A DNA stretch of 64,000 nucleotides from Hymenobacter psoromatis (GCF_020012125.1 NZ_JAIFAG010000001.1:744001-808000); one strand, 5' to 3'. Positions 16,183-24,820 are shown, numbered from the stretch's first letter. Notes: a model not told the origin generated them from the sequence alone. Translations and numbers: made by a program.

Positions 16183-17070
16183 TTATTGACCGATAAGCAG
16201 AGTGAGCCAAGATGGGTCGCTACTTAAATCCGGTTTTCTGCCAGTATGAGCCTCAATAAGTATGGGTATACTTGAAACATCTGACCTCATATAGCACGCT
16301 GAGCAGTGGTAGATTAAGTCTATAGGGAGAGCTACTATGGGGTTATCTCTAATCGGTTTAGGAGTTACAAATTTACCAGGTCTCTTAACCATATCTATTT
16401 TGAAATTAACCCAATTAAAACAATTAATACACTGATAACCTAAGTAATATCTAGCTAATTCTTTGGAATATTTCCCAAAGGGATTATCAGTAATAGAGCG
16501 CTCTTTAGCTTCACTAGTTGTTATGCCTTTGTAAAGATAATTTGTGGGCATTACTGCGAAGCCAGTGAACCAAGTAGGTCTTAACTCCAAAATGAGCATT
16601 CTACTAGCATTCATTATCAGTCCGACTAATGCATACAGCCCTGTTGGAATTGTAGACTGCTCAAACATGTAGCGAACGGCAGGAAATACGTCTTTGACTT
16701 GATTAAGTATAATGCGAAAATCAAAACTTGGATTCTGATTGCCACCATCCTTAAGAATTAACTCTAACTTATCTAAATTAGGTGTTTTTGACAAAATATG
16801 ATTATAATTAATATATATTTTATTCTGATACACTTGACAAAGTTTATCATATATGCTTAATAAATTGTGAGATTTAGGAATTGGCTTGCCTTCAAGCGAA
16901 AGTAGGCACTTCATGTATAACTCTATAGCAAAGCCCTGTGACGCAAGACCAGGAAAAATTAACATAATATTTTTGCCAGGCCCTGCCTTAGTGTGAACCT
17001 GTTCGGCAGTCAACATGAATGTCTCTGCTTGGGCAAATATGTTATAAGCTTGTGAGTCAACAGGATTCAT
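16183..17070 (-). CDS. HEPN-like protein with C-terminal CxxC pairs, AT-rich
   Basis: 295 residues, markedly AT-rich compared with the core. The N-terminal part (AIELYMKCLLSLEGKPIPKSHNLLSIYDKL, split here as positions about 48-77) resembles HEPN domains, whose small helical proteins often act in RNA-cleaving toxin or defence systems; the canonical Rx4-6H motif is not clearly present. The second half carries two Cys pairs, CINC and CSAC, that could form a zinc ribbon. It lies between the aldolase gene and tRNA-Arg, immediately downstream of the tRNA 3' end, a common insertion spot. I cannot assign a function. Confidence 0.6.
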   Translation of the reverse strand: MNPVDSQAYNIFAQAETFMLTAEQVHTKAGPGKNIMLIFPGLASQGFAIELYMKCLLSLEGKPIPKSHNLLSIYDKLCQVYQNKIYINYNHILSKTPNLDKLELILKDGGNQNPSFDFRIILNQVKDVFPAVRYMFEQSTIPTGLYALVGLIMNASRMLILELRPTWFTGFAVMPTNYLYKGITTSEAKERSITDNPFGKYSKELARYYLGYQCINCFNWVNFKIDMVKRPGKFVTPKPIRDNPIVALPIDLIYHCSACYMRSDVSSIPILIEAHTGRKPDLSSDPSWLTLLIGQ

Positions 17071-17090
17071 AATCTAAATTGAGATTAGGA

Positions 17091-17216
17091 TTATAATATT
17101 TTATACTCTTCGAAGCCAGTGCTTGAAATTCTGATTAACCATTGCAATAATCCCCCTAGTCTCATGCAATGGTCATGCACCAGTTGCATAGTTACGTTGG
17201 TGTTGATAGACGGCAT
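17091..17216 (-). CDS. Possible 41-aa helical upstream ORF or gene relic
   Basis: A short frame ending 20 bp before the HEPN-like gene (MPSINTNVTMQLVHDHC start, ending STGFEEYKIL). Its helical character (LVHDHCMRLGGLLQWLIRIS) looks protein-like and it continues upstream without stop into the tRNA-Arg terminator region, so it may be the 3' part of a gene cut by integration next to the tRNA. The open frame further upstream overlaps the tRNA and is not coding. Confidence 0.25.
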   Translation of the reverse strand: MPSINTNVTMQLVHDHCMRLGGLLQWLIRISSTGFEEYKIL

Positions 17217-17281
17217 AACCTTAAGAGTGCACAACGATTCGTGAAGCGCGATGCTTTGGCTTAAAATATCCCTTAGAGGTA

Positions 17282-17314
17282 CAAAAAAGTCCCTGGCAGA
17301 ACGCCAGGGACTTT
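17282..17314 (-). terminator. Terminator of the tRNA-Arg transcript
   Basis: On the minus strand AGTCCCTGGC / GCCAGGGACT (loop GTTCT) followed by six T. It lies just 3' of the tRNA. Confidence 0.85.
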
Positions 17315-17320
17315 CAAAAG

Positions 17321-17392
17321 TGGGCACATTAGGAATCGAACCTAAATCTAGAGCTTCGGAGGCTCCCATACTATCCGTTGTACTATGCGCCC
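17321..17392 (-). tRNA. tRNA-Arg (anticodon CCG)
   Basis: A 72-nt cloverleaf: acceptor GGGCGCA / TGTGCCC with discriminator A, anticodon stem GGAGC/GCTCT with loop CTCCGAA (anticodon CCG), T-arm GGTTCGATTCC. CCA is not encoded. An AT-rich insertion lies directly beyond its 3' end and terminator. Confidence 0.93.
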
Positions 17393-17533
17393 AGTGGTTC
17401 GGGCTGCAAAAGTAGCCATAAAAGCCGGCGCAGCCAAACAAGCCCGCGATTTTGCGCCTCTCCCTACCCCCCGCACAACCCTGAGCCGGAAAAATCGGTT
17501 AGCGTATCCTGAACTCGTTCACTTCTCCTTCTT

Positions 17534-18013
17534 ATGGATTCCTCTAAAAAGACTCTCTACACGGCCGATGCTACGGCCGTGGGCGGCCGTAGCGGCCACG
17601 TGCGCTCCACTACCGGCATTATTGACCTCGACATGTCGGTGCCCGAAGGGCTGGGCGGCAAAAAAGGCACGACCAACCCCGAAGAATTGTTCGCGGCCGG
17701 CTATTCGTCGTGCTTTCAACAGGCGTTGCTCGTCATTGCGCAGCGCAACGGGGATAAGCTCGACCCCGCCACCGAAGTAAAGTGCTCGGTATCGCTCTTT
17801 GAAGACGGCGAGGCTTACGGCTTGAGCGCCATTCTGGACGTAGACCTCAAGTCGTTTGACCAGGCCAAGACCATCGAGATGGTGCGCCAGGCCCATAAAA
17901 TCTGCCCCTATTCGGTTGGCACCCGCGGCAATATGGAAGTGGAGCTCAAAGTGAAAGGCGAAGCTATCCCTGTAGCCGCCGAAGAAAACGCTGGCATTGC
18001 CGAAGGCAAATAA
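17534..18013 (+). CDS. ohr: Organic hydroperoxide resistance protein (Ohr, OsmC family)
   Basis: A thiol peroxidase of about 159 aa that reduces organic and lipid hydroperoxides in the cytoplasm. The two redox cysteines sit in the family contexts GYSSCFQQAL (about 59) and HKICPYSVGTRG (about 122), and the N-terminus (YTADATAVGGRSGHVRSTTG) and MSVPEGLGGKKGTTNPEELFAAG segment are typical of Ohr rather than OsmC. Start ATG 17534. It stands alone between tRNA-Arg and a terminator, with the C-terminal 15 residues somewhat longer than usual. Confidence 0.92.
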   Translation: MDSSKKTLYTADATAVGGRSGHVRSTTGIIDLDMSVPEGLGGKKGTTNPEELFAAGYSSCFQQALLVIAQRNGDKLDPATEVKCSVSLFEDGEAYGLSAILDVDLKSFDQAKTIEMVRQAHKICPYSVGTRGNMEVELKVKGEAIPVAAEENAGIAEGK

Positions 18014-18030
18014 GCGCCGCGCAGAACCTA

Positions 18031-18070
18031 AAAGAATGGCTCGCCTGGATTACCAGGCGAGCCATTCTTT
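18031..18070. terminator. Bidirectional terminator
   Basis: AAAGAATGGCTCGCCTGG / CCAGGCGAGCCATTCTTT around ATTA. It separates the convergent ohr gene and the aldo/keto reductase gene. Confidence 0.88.
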
Positions 18071-18095
18071 ATAGGCATTATGGCTAATTTTCAAC

Positions 18096-19076
18096 TTAGC
18101 TGAAGCCCAATACCGGATGCGGCTGGTAGGGCGCTTCCAGGCGCTTAATTTCACCGGCCGAGAGCTTGACATTCACGGCCGCGACGGCATCTTCGAGGTG
18201 GCCGGGCTTGCTGGCTCCCACAATGGGAGCCGTGATGACGGGCTTGCTCAACATCCAGGCCAGCGCTATCTGGGCATTGGGCAGGCCCCGCTCCTGGGCA
18301 ATTTCCGTCACGCAGTCGGCCACCGCAAAGTCGTCGTCGCGGCCGTAGAGGCTTTTGCCGAAATTGTCGGTCTTGGCGCGCTCGGTTTCGTTGCGCTCCC
18401 TACCCCGGCCGCCGGTGAGCAGGCCCCGCGCCAGCGGCGACCACGGAATAACGCCGATTTTCTGGTCCTCGCACAGCGGCAGCATCTCGCGCTCTTCCTC
18501 GCGGTACACCAGGTTATAATGTGGCTGCATACTCACGAAGCGCGTCCAGTTGTGTTTGTCAGCCAGGTATAGGGCCTGGGCAAACTGCCAGCTGAACATC
18601 GACGAGGCCCCGATGTAGCGCGCCTTACCGGCCTTCACCACGTCGTGCAGCGCCTCCAAGGTTTCCTTAATGGGCGTGTGGTAGTCCCAGCGGTGAATCT
18701 GGTAGAGGTCCACGTAGTCGGTGCCCAGGCGCTTCAGGCTGGCGTCGATGGCGCTCAGTATGTGCTTGCGCGAAAGGCCTTTATCGTTCGGCCCCGGTCC
18801 CATTGGGTTAAATACCTTGGTGGCCAGCACCACCTCATCGCGCTTGGCAAAGTCGCGCAGCGCCCTACCCACCACTTCCTCGCTGGCCCCATTGGAGTAC
18901 ACGTCGGCGGTGTCGAAGAAGTTGATGCCCAGCTCCAGCGCCTTCTGCATAAAGGGCCGGCTGGCCTCCTCGTTGAGCGCCCAGGGCCAGCGCTCGGTGG
19001 GCGTGCCGTAGGTCATGGTGCCCAGGCATATTTTGGAAACCTGGAGGCCGGTATTTCCTAAGCGGGTGAATTCCAT
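18096..19076 (-). CDS. Aldo/keto reductase (YajO/Tas-like)
   Basis: 326-aa NADPH-dependent (beta/alpha)8 reductase acting on carbonyl compounds. Start ATG 19076 (MEFTRLGNTGLQVSKICLGTM) is preferred because the upstream extension runs into the palindrome at 19127-19230. Catalytic Asp/Tyr region FFDTADVYSNGASEEVVGRAL, catalytic Lys in VVLATKVF, the YQIHRWD strand and the C-terminal coenzyme site (APIVGASKPGHLEDA) are all present. Substrate unknown; neighbours give no clue. Confidence 0.9.
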   Translation of the reverse strand: MEFTRLGNTGLQVSKICLGTMTYGTPTERWPWALNEEASRPFMQKALELGINFFDTADVYSNGASEEVVGRALRDFAKRDEVVLATKVFNPMGPGPNDKGLSRKHILSAIDASLKRLGTDYVDLYQIHRWDYHTPIKETLEALHDVVKAGKARYIGASSMFSWQFAQALYLADKHNWTRFVSMQPHYNLVYREEEREMLPLCEDQKIGVIPWSPLARGLLTGGRGRERNETERAKTDNFGKSLYGRDDDFAVADCVTEIAQERGLPNAQIALAWMLSKPVITAPIVGASKPGHLEDAVAAVNVKLSAGEIKRLEAPYQPHPVLGFS

Positions 19077-19126
19077 CGTGGAAAGAAGGGTAGGGAAGTG
19101 AGAGTTTAAAAAGTATTTAAAAAGTA

Positions 19127-19230
19127 AAAGAACGTCATGCAGACCGCAAGGAAGCATCTCGCGTGCATCGTTACACAAACCCGAACGATGCGAGCGAGAT
19201 GCTTCCCTGCGGTCTGCATGACGTTCTTTT
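19127..19230. repeat. Long intergenic palindrome (GTCATGC family)
   Basis: Arms AAAAGAACGTCATGCAGACC and GGTCTGCATGACGTTCTTTT extend inward through AAGGAAGCATCTCGC / GAGCGAGATGCTTCC and CATCGTT / AACGATG around a short loop. The same outer TTCTTT-ACGTCATGC arm occurs at 8703 and 38970, the inner GAGATGCTTC arm at 21369. Confidence 0.9.
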
Positions 19231-19254
19231 TATTCCATCATAACCCAAAAAAGC

Positions 19255-19280
19255 CCGCTGGGGTTACCAGACGGGCTTTT
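19255..19280 (-). terminator. Terminator of sucC
   Basis: AAAAGCCCG / CGGGCTTTT stem 20 bp after the sucC stop; on the minus strand it ends in a T-run. Confidence 0.8.
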
Positions 19281-19300
19281 ATGAATAAAATCCGGGCTGC

Positions 19301-20500
19301 TTACTTGGCCTCAGCCAGCACTTCCTTCACCCGGTCGGCGGCATCTTTGAGCAGCGTGGCCGACTTCACTTTCAGGCCGCTTTCGTCGATGATGCGCGCG
19401 CCTTCCTCGGCGTTGGTGCCTTGCAGGCGCACGATGATGGGTACCCGGATATCGCCGATTTTCTTGTAGGCTTCCACCACGCCGTTGGCCACGCGGTCGC
19501 AGCGCACAATGCCGCCGAAGATGTTAATCAGGATGGCCTTCACGTTCGGGTCCTTCAGGATGATGCGGAAGCCCGCTTCTACCGTCTGGGCATTGGCCCC
19601 ACCCCCTACGTCGAGGAAGTTGGCCGGCTCGCCGCCGCTGAGCTTGATAATGTCCATCGTGGCCATTGCCAGGCCCGCGCCGTTGACCATGCAGCCCACG
19701 TTGCCGTCGAGCTTCACGTAGTTCAGGTTATTCTCGCTGGCTTCTACTTCCAGCGGGTCTTCCTCGTTGGTATCGCGCAGGGCCATAAAATCCTTGTGGC
19801 GGAACAGGGCATTGTCGTCCAGGGTCACCTTGGCATCCACGGCCAGGATTTTATTGTCCGACGTTTTCAGCACCGGGTTAATCTCGAACATGGCCGAGTC
19901 CGTCTCATCGTAAGCTTTGTACAAAGCCGTCACGAACTTCACCATTTCCTTCTGCGCCTCGCCTTCGAGGCCGAGGCCGAACGCGATTTTGCGGGCCTGA
20001 AAGCCTTGCAGACCCACGGCGGGGTCGATGAATTCTTTCAGGATTTTTTCGGGGTGATGGTCGGCTACTTCCTCAATGTCCACGCCGCCCTCGGTGGTGT
20101 AGATGATGACATTCTTACCCGAGGTGCGGTCCAGTACCACGCTCATGTAGAACTCCTTAGTGGGGCTTTCGCCGGGGTAGTATACGTCCTGGGCAATGAG
20201 CACCTTGTTAACCAGGCGGCCTTCGGGGCCGGTTTGCTTGGTCACGAGCTGCATGCCGAGAATCTGGCCGGCGATGTCCTTTACCTGTTCCAGGTTTTTG
20301 GCGAGTTTCACCCCGCCGCCTTTGCCCCGGCCGCCGGCGTGAATCTGAGCCTTGATGACGTACCAGCTGGTGCCGGTTTGCTCGGTGAGCTTCTGGGCGG
20401 CGGCCACGGCTTCCTCGGCGGTGTCGGCCGTGAGGCCCTCTTGCACGCGCACGCCGTACTTTTTCAGAATTTCCTTGCCTTGATACTCGTGAATGTTCAT
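19301..20500 (-). CDS. sucC: Succinate-CoA ligase (ADP-forming), beta subunit
   Basis: TCA-cycle enzyme subunit (399 aa) that with SucD converts succinyl-CoA to succinate with ATP formation. The sequence starts [17 protein letters not shown], has the ATP-grasp lid region [25 protein letters not shown], the EINPV metal-binding motif (about 208), [30 protein letters not shown] and [12 protein letters not shown] near the CoA-ligase phosphohistidine interface. No sucD lies next to it in the window, which is common in Bacteroidota. Confidence 0.96.
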   Translation of the reverse strand: MNIHEYQGKEILKKYGVRVQEGLTADTAEEAVAAAQKLTEQTGTSWYVIKAQIHAGGRGKGGGVKLAKNLEQVKDIAGQILGMQLVTKQTGPEGRLVNKVLIAQDVYYPGESPTKEFYMSVVLDRTSGKNVIIYTTEGGVDIEEVADHHPEKILKEFIDPAVGLQGFQARKIAFGLGLEGEAQKEMVKFVTALYKAYDETDSAMFEINPVLKTSDNKILAVDAKVTLDDNALFRHKDFMALRDTNEEDPLEVEASENNLNYVKLDGNVGCMVNGAGLAMATMDIIKLSGGEPANFLDVGGGANAQTVEAGFRIILKDPNVKAILINIFGGIVRCDRVANGVVEAYKKIGDIRVPIIVRLQGTNAEEGARIIDESGLKVKSATLLKDAADRVKEVLAEAK

Positions 20501-20574
20501 CGGAGAGGGTAGGGGATGAATTTAGTTGCTGCCGCGAAGGTAGGGCCGATAGAATGAAAGGGTAGAAGCAAAAA

Positions 20575-20623
20575 ACGTTTGTCATTGCCGCGCTCCACTT
20601 GCGTTGCGCTCGCAATGACAAAC
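20575..20623. repeat. Intergenic palindrome (TTTGTCATTGC family)
   Basis: CGTTTGTCATTG ... CAATGACAAACG arms enclose CCGCGCTCCACTTGCGTTGCGCTCG, the same GC-rich core found in the 33713-33849 element. It lies just upstream of the LolD-like gene and supplied the false upstream part of that frame. Confidence 0.85.
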
Positions 20624-20691
20624 GGAGCCAACACTCGGCTGCCTTTGCGCGTAGCTTTGCCCAACCGACGCCCTACATAAGATTCTGCCCC

Positions 20692-21345
20692 TTGCTGCAA
20701 GCCATCAATCTTCGCAAAAGCTATAATTCGCTGGAAGTGCTCAAAGGCATCGACCTGACTATCCAGCGGGCCGAAATCGTGAGCATCGTGGGGTCGTCGG
20801 GGGCTGGTAAGAGCACGCTGCTGCACATTCTGGGTACCCTGGATGAGCCCGATTCAGGTGAGGTATTATTTGATGGCCAGGCGATTACCAGCCTGGGGCG
20901 CACCGCGCTGGCTCGGTTTCGCAACCGCCATATTGGCTTCGTGTTTCAGTTTCACAACCTGCTACCCGAGTTCACGGCCATCGAAAACGTGTGCCTGCCC
21001 GCCTACCTCGCCGACCGCTCGGAGAAGGAAGTGCGGGTGCGCGCTCGCGAGCTGCTCGGCCTGCTCAACCTCGACCACCGCGTGGACCACAAGCCCAGCG
21101 AGATGAGCGGCGGCGAGCAACAGCGTGTGTCGGTCGCCCGCGCCCTCATCAACTCGCCCGAAATCATCTTTGCCGACGAGCCCAGCGGCAACCTCGACTC
21201 CAAAAACGCCCAGGAGCTGCACGAACTGTTTTTCTGGCTGCGCAAAGAGTTCGGCCAAACCTTCGTCATCGTGACCCACAACGATACGCTGGCCCAGATG
21301 GCCGACCGCACCATCGTGATGCGCGACGGCCACATTGAGGGGTAG
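20692..21345 (+). CDS. lolD: ABC transporter ATP-binding protein, LolD/MacB type
   Basis: 217-aa ATPase of the lipoprotein-release / MacB class. I place the start at TTG 20692 ([16 protein letters not shown]) because the frame extending up to 20599 runs through the palindrome at 20575-20623 and has no family similarity. Walker [11 protein letters not shown]-loop [18 protein letters not shown], signature [15 protein letters not shown], Walker [14 protein letters not shown] and the H-loop [13 protein letters not shown] are all intact. The membrane partner (LolC/E-like) is not adjacent, as usual in Bacteroidota, so lolD is a best guess. Confidence 0.85.
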   Translation: MLQAINLRKSYNSLEVLKGIDLTIQRAEIVSIVGSSGAGKSTLLHILGTLDEPDSGEVLFDGQAITSLGRTALARFRNRHIGFVFQFHNLLPEFTAIENVCLPAYLADRSEKEVRVRARELLGLLNLDHRVDHKPSEMSGGEQQRVSVARALINSPEIIFADEPSGNLDSKNAQELHELFFWLRKEFGQTFVIVTHNDTLAQMADRTIVMRDGHIEG

Positions 21346-21368
21346 GAAATTTGGGTTAAAATGGAATG

Positions 21369-21448
21369 GTCATGCAGAGCGAAGCATCTTGCTCGCCTCG
21401 TTGAACGACACCCGAACGAGGAGAGCGAGATGCTTCGCTCTGCATGAC
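21369..21448. repeat. Intergenic palindrome (GTCATGC family)
   Basis: GTCATGCAGAGCGAAGCATC and its inverted copy GATGCTTCGCTCTGCATGAC form 34-bp arms around a short AC-rich loop, between the ABC ATPase and the next gene. Confidence 0.9.
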
Positions 21449-21656
21449 CTCCTTTCTTGTTTTTTATTCTCTTAAAATTCGGCTAAGTCATTTAGAAAAC
21501 TACCCGGCTCAAAAAGATTTTCCTACCCCTCCCAAACATCCTGATTATCAGCGCTAAATTTTACTAATAAAATTGGCTTTTTTGGAACACTCTTTGCCTT
21601 GGCTTGGTTATCCACTCGTACTACAGAACGATAACCGGGCCCAGCCCATCTCCACC

Positions 21657-22469
21657 ATGACCGAAGTCGCCAAAACCCCCAAGGAAGCTACCGTCGCCAA
21701 GAAAGCCGCCTCCCGCGCGGAGAGCTATGACATCGCCAAATCGGACGAAACGCTCGATTTGGCCAAGGACCTGGCCCGGTTTATTAAGGACAACAAGCTT
21801 AGCACGCAGGTGCAGGGCAAGGAGTTTGTGAACGTGGAAGGCTGGCAGTATGCCGGCTCGCGCCTGGGCATTGTGCCCATCGTGGAGCACGTCATCAACC
21901 TCAGCTCGGAGCAGGAGCTGAAGTACCAGGCCAAGGTGACGCTCTATGACCTGCGCCACGGCACCACGGTAGGGGCCGGCTTCGCCATCTGCTCCAACAA
22001 GGAGAGCGGCAAGAAGTTCTACCAGGAGTTTGCCATTGCCAGCATGGCGCAGACCCGCGCCATTGGGAAAGCTTACCGTAACATCCTGGCCTGGATAATC
22101 CGCGCTGCCGGCTACGAGCCTACCCCCGCTGAGGAGATGGAGTACTCTGGCAACGTGCCCGCGCCCGCCGTGGCCCCGGCTGTAGCCGAGCCTACCCCCG
22201 TGATGCGCGCCGTGACTACGGCCCCTACCCCCCTCACGCCGGCCGAAGCCCCCGCTGCTGAGGCTGCTACCGCTCCAGTGCAGTACGCCACTGCCAGCCA
22301 GAAGGAAGAGATTATCCGCCTGCTGAACCATCCGCTCATCACGCGCCAGGAGAAGACCAAGATGCTGCTCAATATCAATCGCCTGGACGAGGAGCGCGCC
22401 ACGCAGGCCATTGCCAAGCTACGCAAAGCCATTGAGGACCGCGAAGGGACGACGGCCGTAGCGGCATAG
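21657..22469 (+). CDS. Conserved hypothetical protein resembling phage/plasmid ssDNA-annealing-associated proteins
   Basis: 270 residues from ATG 21657 (MTEVAKTPKEATVAKKAASR); the in-frame extension to 21573 is leader-like. The core has TQVQGKEFVNVEGWQYAGSR and GKKFYQEFAIASMAQTRAIGKAYRN, then LAWIIRAAGYEPTPAEEM. This 'SMAQTRA-GKA-RN-AGYE-TPAEEM' run is common in proteins found beside phage recombination genes and in Erf/Rad52-like families, but I cannot prove homology. A Pro/Ala-rich linker follows and then a C-terminal helical unit (ATASQKEEIIRLLN to LRKAIEDREG) that resembles the small tail of several phage recombination proteins. No prophage genes lie nearby. Ends at a terminator at 22492. 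Confidence 0.5.
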   Translation: MTEVAKTPKEATVAKKAASRAESYDIAKSDETLDLAKDLARFIKDNKLSTQVQGKEFVNVEGWQYAGSRLGIVPIVEHVINLSSEQELKYQAKVTLYDLRHGTTVGAGFAICSNKESGKKFYQEFAIASMAQTRAIGKAYRNILAWIIRAAGYEPTPAEEMEYSGNVPAPAVAPAVAEPTPVMRAVTTAPTPLTPAEAPAAEAATAPVQYATASQKEEIIRLLNHPLITRQEKTKMLLNINRLDEERATQAIAKLRKAIEDREGTTAVAA

Positions 22470-22491
22470 GTTTTAGCTGGAGTTATTGAGG

Positions 22492-22522
22492 AAGCCCGGT
22501 GCCGTGAGGTACCGGGCTTTTT
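22492..22522. terminator. Terminator between convergent genes
   Basis: AGCCCGGTGCC / GGTACCGGGCT with T-run; its right edge touches the stop codon of the MerR-type gene. Confidence 0.85.
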
Positions 22523-23442
22523 CATGCGCGCTGCTTATTTGCTGCCCGGCTCACAACCGGAATCAATTCCAGCACGTCGGTAATGAGGGGGGGTAGGTGG
22601 CTGGCGGGGGGTAGGCTGGCCCGGAGCTGCTGGGCTAGGGGGCCGTAAAAAATCAGCTGTGGTTCGGGGCACTGCTGGCGCAGGTCGGTGGCGTAGCGGG
22701 TTACCTCTTCGGGTAGCAGCCCGGCGGTAAGCACCGTGAGCAGGGCCGCCGGCTGGTAGGACTGGCAGGTGGCCGCTACGGCTGCCAGGGGCAGGTTTTG
22801 GCCCAGGTACAGCACCTGCTGGCCGCGGCTGCGCAAGGCATGCACCAGAAAAAGCAGTGCCAGTTCGTGCAGCTCGCCTTCGGGTAAAAACAGTAGCCAG
22901 CGGGGTGCCCCGGCCGGCGGGGCGGCCGGCAGCGCATCGAGCAACGCCAGCAGCTTTTGCCGCACCAGCTGCGATACCAGGTGCTCCTGGACCACGTTGA
23001 GTACACCCCCTACCTGCCAGGCCAGCCCAATGCGCTGGAGCAGCGGATACACGAGCTGAAGCATCGCCGGCTCGGCCCCGTGCTGGCTGATGGCGGCGGT
23101 CAGGAGCCGATGCAGCAGGGGTTCGTTTAGCTCTAACATGGCCATTGTCAAAGCGTTGAGCTGCGCCTCGTAGTTATCTGCCACGGTAGCTTCGAGGGCC
23201 AGCACGGCCTGCTCCCGCTCCTGTTCGCTCAGTTGCATCACCTGTGAAATGCGCTGGCCGTGACTGCACAGCGAGGCTATGTGCAGCAGGCGGCGCAGGT
23301 CATGCTCATCGTAGTAGCGGATATTGGTGGCCGTGCGCTGAGGCCGCAACAGGTCGTAGCGTAGCTCCCAGGTACGGATGGTATGGGCCTTAATGCCCGA
23401 ATACTGAGCCAGGTCACGGATGGAATACTGTCGCACGGGCAA
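22522..23442 (-). CDS. MerR-family regulator with degenerate cobalamin-binding domain (LitR/CarH type)
   Basis: 306 residues. N-terminal MerR winged helix (YSIRDLAQYSGIKAHTIRTWELRYDLLRPQRT) is followed by a four-helix unit with the WQVGGVLNVVQEHLVSQLVRQ pattern that in CarH places Trp and Glu/His around adenosylcobalamin. The Rossmann-like B12 domain follows, but the base-off motif E/DxHxxG appears as GELHELAL (Ala for Gly) and the later SxL and GG elements are weakened (LTVLTAGLL and FYGPLAQQL). The fold is likely intact while strict B12 light-sensing is uncertain. Divergent or no carotenoid genes adjacent. Start from ATG 23442. Confidence 0.85.
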   Translation of the reverse strand: MPVRQYSIRDLAQYSGIKAHTIRTWELRYDLLRPQRTATNIRYYDEHDLRRLLHIASLCSHGQRISQVMQLSEQEREQAVLALEATVADNYEAQLNALTMAMLELNEPLLHRLLTAAISQHGAEPAMLQLVYPLLQRIGLAWQVGGVLNVVQEHLVSQLVRQKLLALLDALPAAPPAGAPRWLLFLPEGELHELALLFLVHALRSRGQQVLYLGQNLPLAAVAATCQSYQPAALLTVLTAGLLPEEVTRYATDLRQQCPEPQLIFYGPLAQQLRASLPPASHLPPLITDVLELIPVVSRAANKQRA

Positions 23443-23476
23443 TAAAGGTTAAACGGGTAGTTGCCCCGTAAAGAGC

Positions 23477-23541
23477 TACTAAAGTACCTTGCCCGCAGCA
23501 ACGACCTGGTACGGGCCGCCACTACGGGCAAGGTACTTTAG
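23477..23541. repeat. Inverted repeat between the MerR gene and the next gene
   Basis: TACTAAAGTACCTTGCCCG at 23477 and CGGGCAAGGTACTTTAGTG at its inverted position enclose about 27 bp. It can fold into a stable hairpin and may end the 23554-24255 unit or serve as operator for the MerR gene. Confidence 0.75.
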
Positions 23542-23553
23542 TGACGCAACGGT

Positions 23554-24255
23554 TTAGAAAAACAGCCAGCGGTGCCTTCTCTTAATCGAAATATCGGTGT
23601 ACTTACGGGGCACCAGCGTCACGTTTTGGGTGTAGTGCCCATTGAGCTGTACCAGCTCGTCGGTGTAGCTGCCGTAGCCGTATTGCAGCTCGCCGGCTTG
23701 GCCAGCGGGCACCACCAGCGCGTAGCTGCCCGTGGCATCGGTGCTCACACCCCGGCCCGCAGTTTTGCTCAGCACGGTAGCGCCTACCAGCGGCCGGCCA
23801 TTCTCGTCCAGGATGCGGCCCCGCACCGTGACAAGCCGCATGGCTGAGGCTGTGGCAGCTGGCGCGACCGCCAGAATTTCGCCGCTGGGCAAATCAGCTT
23901 CAGGACCGATTTTGCTAGTACCAGTAACTGAGGGGCTGATAGCGGCCATTGCGGCCCCACCCACCAGCAGGGCTCCCGTAGCCAGCGTAGCGGCGCGGCG
24001 GCGAAACCGCTGCGGCGCGGTGCGCAGCAACTTCAACTGCTGGCCCATCCAGCCCACCGGGCGTACCAACTCGCCCTGCTGCCTCATGTGGTAGAAGTGC
24101 AGCAGCGTCGCATCGCTCCGCTGTTGGTTGATTTTCAGGTAGTTATCTACCAGCTTCGTATTCCGATGCGACAAGTCGCCCCGGAGATACGCATCACGGT
24201 ACACCGGTAGCAGGCTGCCGGTGGCCTCATCGAAGGGAGAAGCGGTTAGTTTCAT
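23554..24255 (-). CDS. Membrane-anchored protein with carboxypeptidase-regulatory-like domain
   Basis: 233 residues. The N-terminal 80 residues look like an anti-sigma-like cytoplasmic helical region (DEATGSLLPVYRDAYLRGDLS), then a membrane helix (about 88-110, ATLATGALLVGGAAMAAI), a Pro/Ala linker, and a C-terminal beta-sandwich (about 140-215) with VRGRILDENGRPLVGATVLSKTAGRG...TDATGSYAL, the CarboxypepD_reg-like motif common in Bacteroidota surface proteins. The layout resembles anti-sigma / surface-sensing proteins, but no sigma gene is adjacent. Function unknown. Confidence 0.6.
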   Translation of the reverse strand: MKLTASPFDEATGSLLPVYRDAYLRGDLSHRNTKLVDNYLKINQQRSDATLLHFYHMRQQGELVRPVGWMGQQLKLLRTAPQRFRRRAATLATGALLVGGAAMAAISPSVTGTSKIGPEADLPSGEILAVAPAATASAMRLVTVRGRILDENGRPLVGATVLSKTAGRGVSTDATGSYALVVPAGQAGELQYGYGSYTDELVQLNGHYTQNVTLVPRKYTDISIKRRHRWLFF

Positions 24256-24439
24256 GGTAAGCGGGAGGGTTAGGTTGAGGTTAATGTAAATAATTTAACA
24301 AGAGCCAGTGGCTTGGAACTACTGGCTTTTAATCTGACTACCAGTGGCTTAAAGCTAGTCGAAGGTCGGGTTGCCAGGTTGGCAGCCACTTAGTAGAAAG
24401 TGGCCAGCCAGCGGCTAGGTAGCCGCGAATACCGTGCGG

Positions 24440-24820
24440 CTATTTCAGCAGGTCAACCTGCTGGCGCAGCACGTCGCGGGCGATGGCCAGGTTCGTATCG
24501 CGGGAGTTCACGACTAGGTAGATGAACTTCTTACCGTTGTCAACCAGCTTGAGCAGGTGAATCTGGTTGGTGAGCGTGATGAGAATATCATCAATCGACT
24601 CGCCCGTTAGCTTCAGCGCGTTCATTGCCTTCTGCTTCTGCTTCACGACCTCCGTATTGTAAGCAGCGGCCGTTTCTGGATTGAGCGTCGGCGAGGTGGA
24701 GTGCGAAGCCAGCGTCATGCCCGATTGAACATCCACAATCGCTACGGCCAGCAACTGGGGTAGGTCGTTTAGGATGTTTTGAATAGCTTGGCCAGCGGAG
24801 TTGTTAGTAGAGTATGCCAT
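24440..24820 (-). CDS. Roadblock/LC7-like small protein (paralogue 1)
   Basis: 126 residues from ATG 24820 (MAYSTNNSAGQAIQ); upstream frame is leader. The fold-like pattern, helix then LLAVAIVDVQSGMTLASHS strand pair, NTEVVKQKQKAMNAL helix, and a beta pair LIYLVVNSRDTNLAIARDVL, resembles Roadblock/LC7 (MglB-like) dimer domains. It is followed after 44 bp by a paralogue of the same layout at 24865-25287, in which GMTLASHS is matched by GQALASYA and DTNLAIARDVL is identical. Tandem paralogues could form a heterodimer. No small GTPase is adjacent, so a GTPase-partner role is only inferred. Confidence 0.6.
   Translation of the reverse strand: MAYSTNNSAGQAIQNILNDLPQLLAVAIVDVQSGMTLASHSTSPTLNPETAAAYNTEVVKQKQKAMNALKLTGESIDDILITLTNQIHLLKLVDNGKKFIYLVVNSRDTNLAIARDVLRQQVDLLK

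Noticed and set aside
17217..17441. Frame through tRNA-Arg
   Set aside because: The tRNA and its terminator occupy the region, so the frame is incidental; only the 3' portion was kept as a weak possibility.
20599..20691. Upstream extension of the LolD-like gene
   Set aside because: It begins within the 20575-20623 palindrome and does not resemble the family; TTG 20692 gives the usual start.
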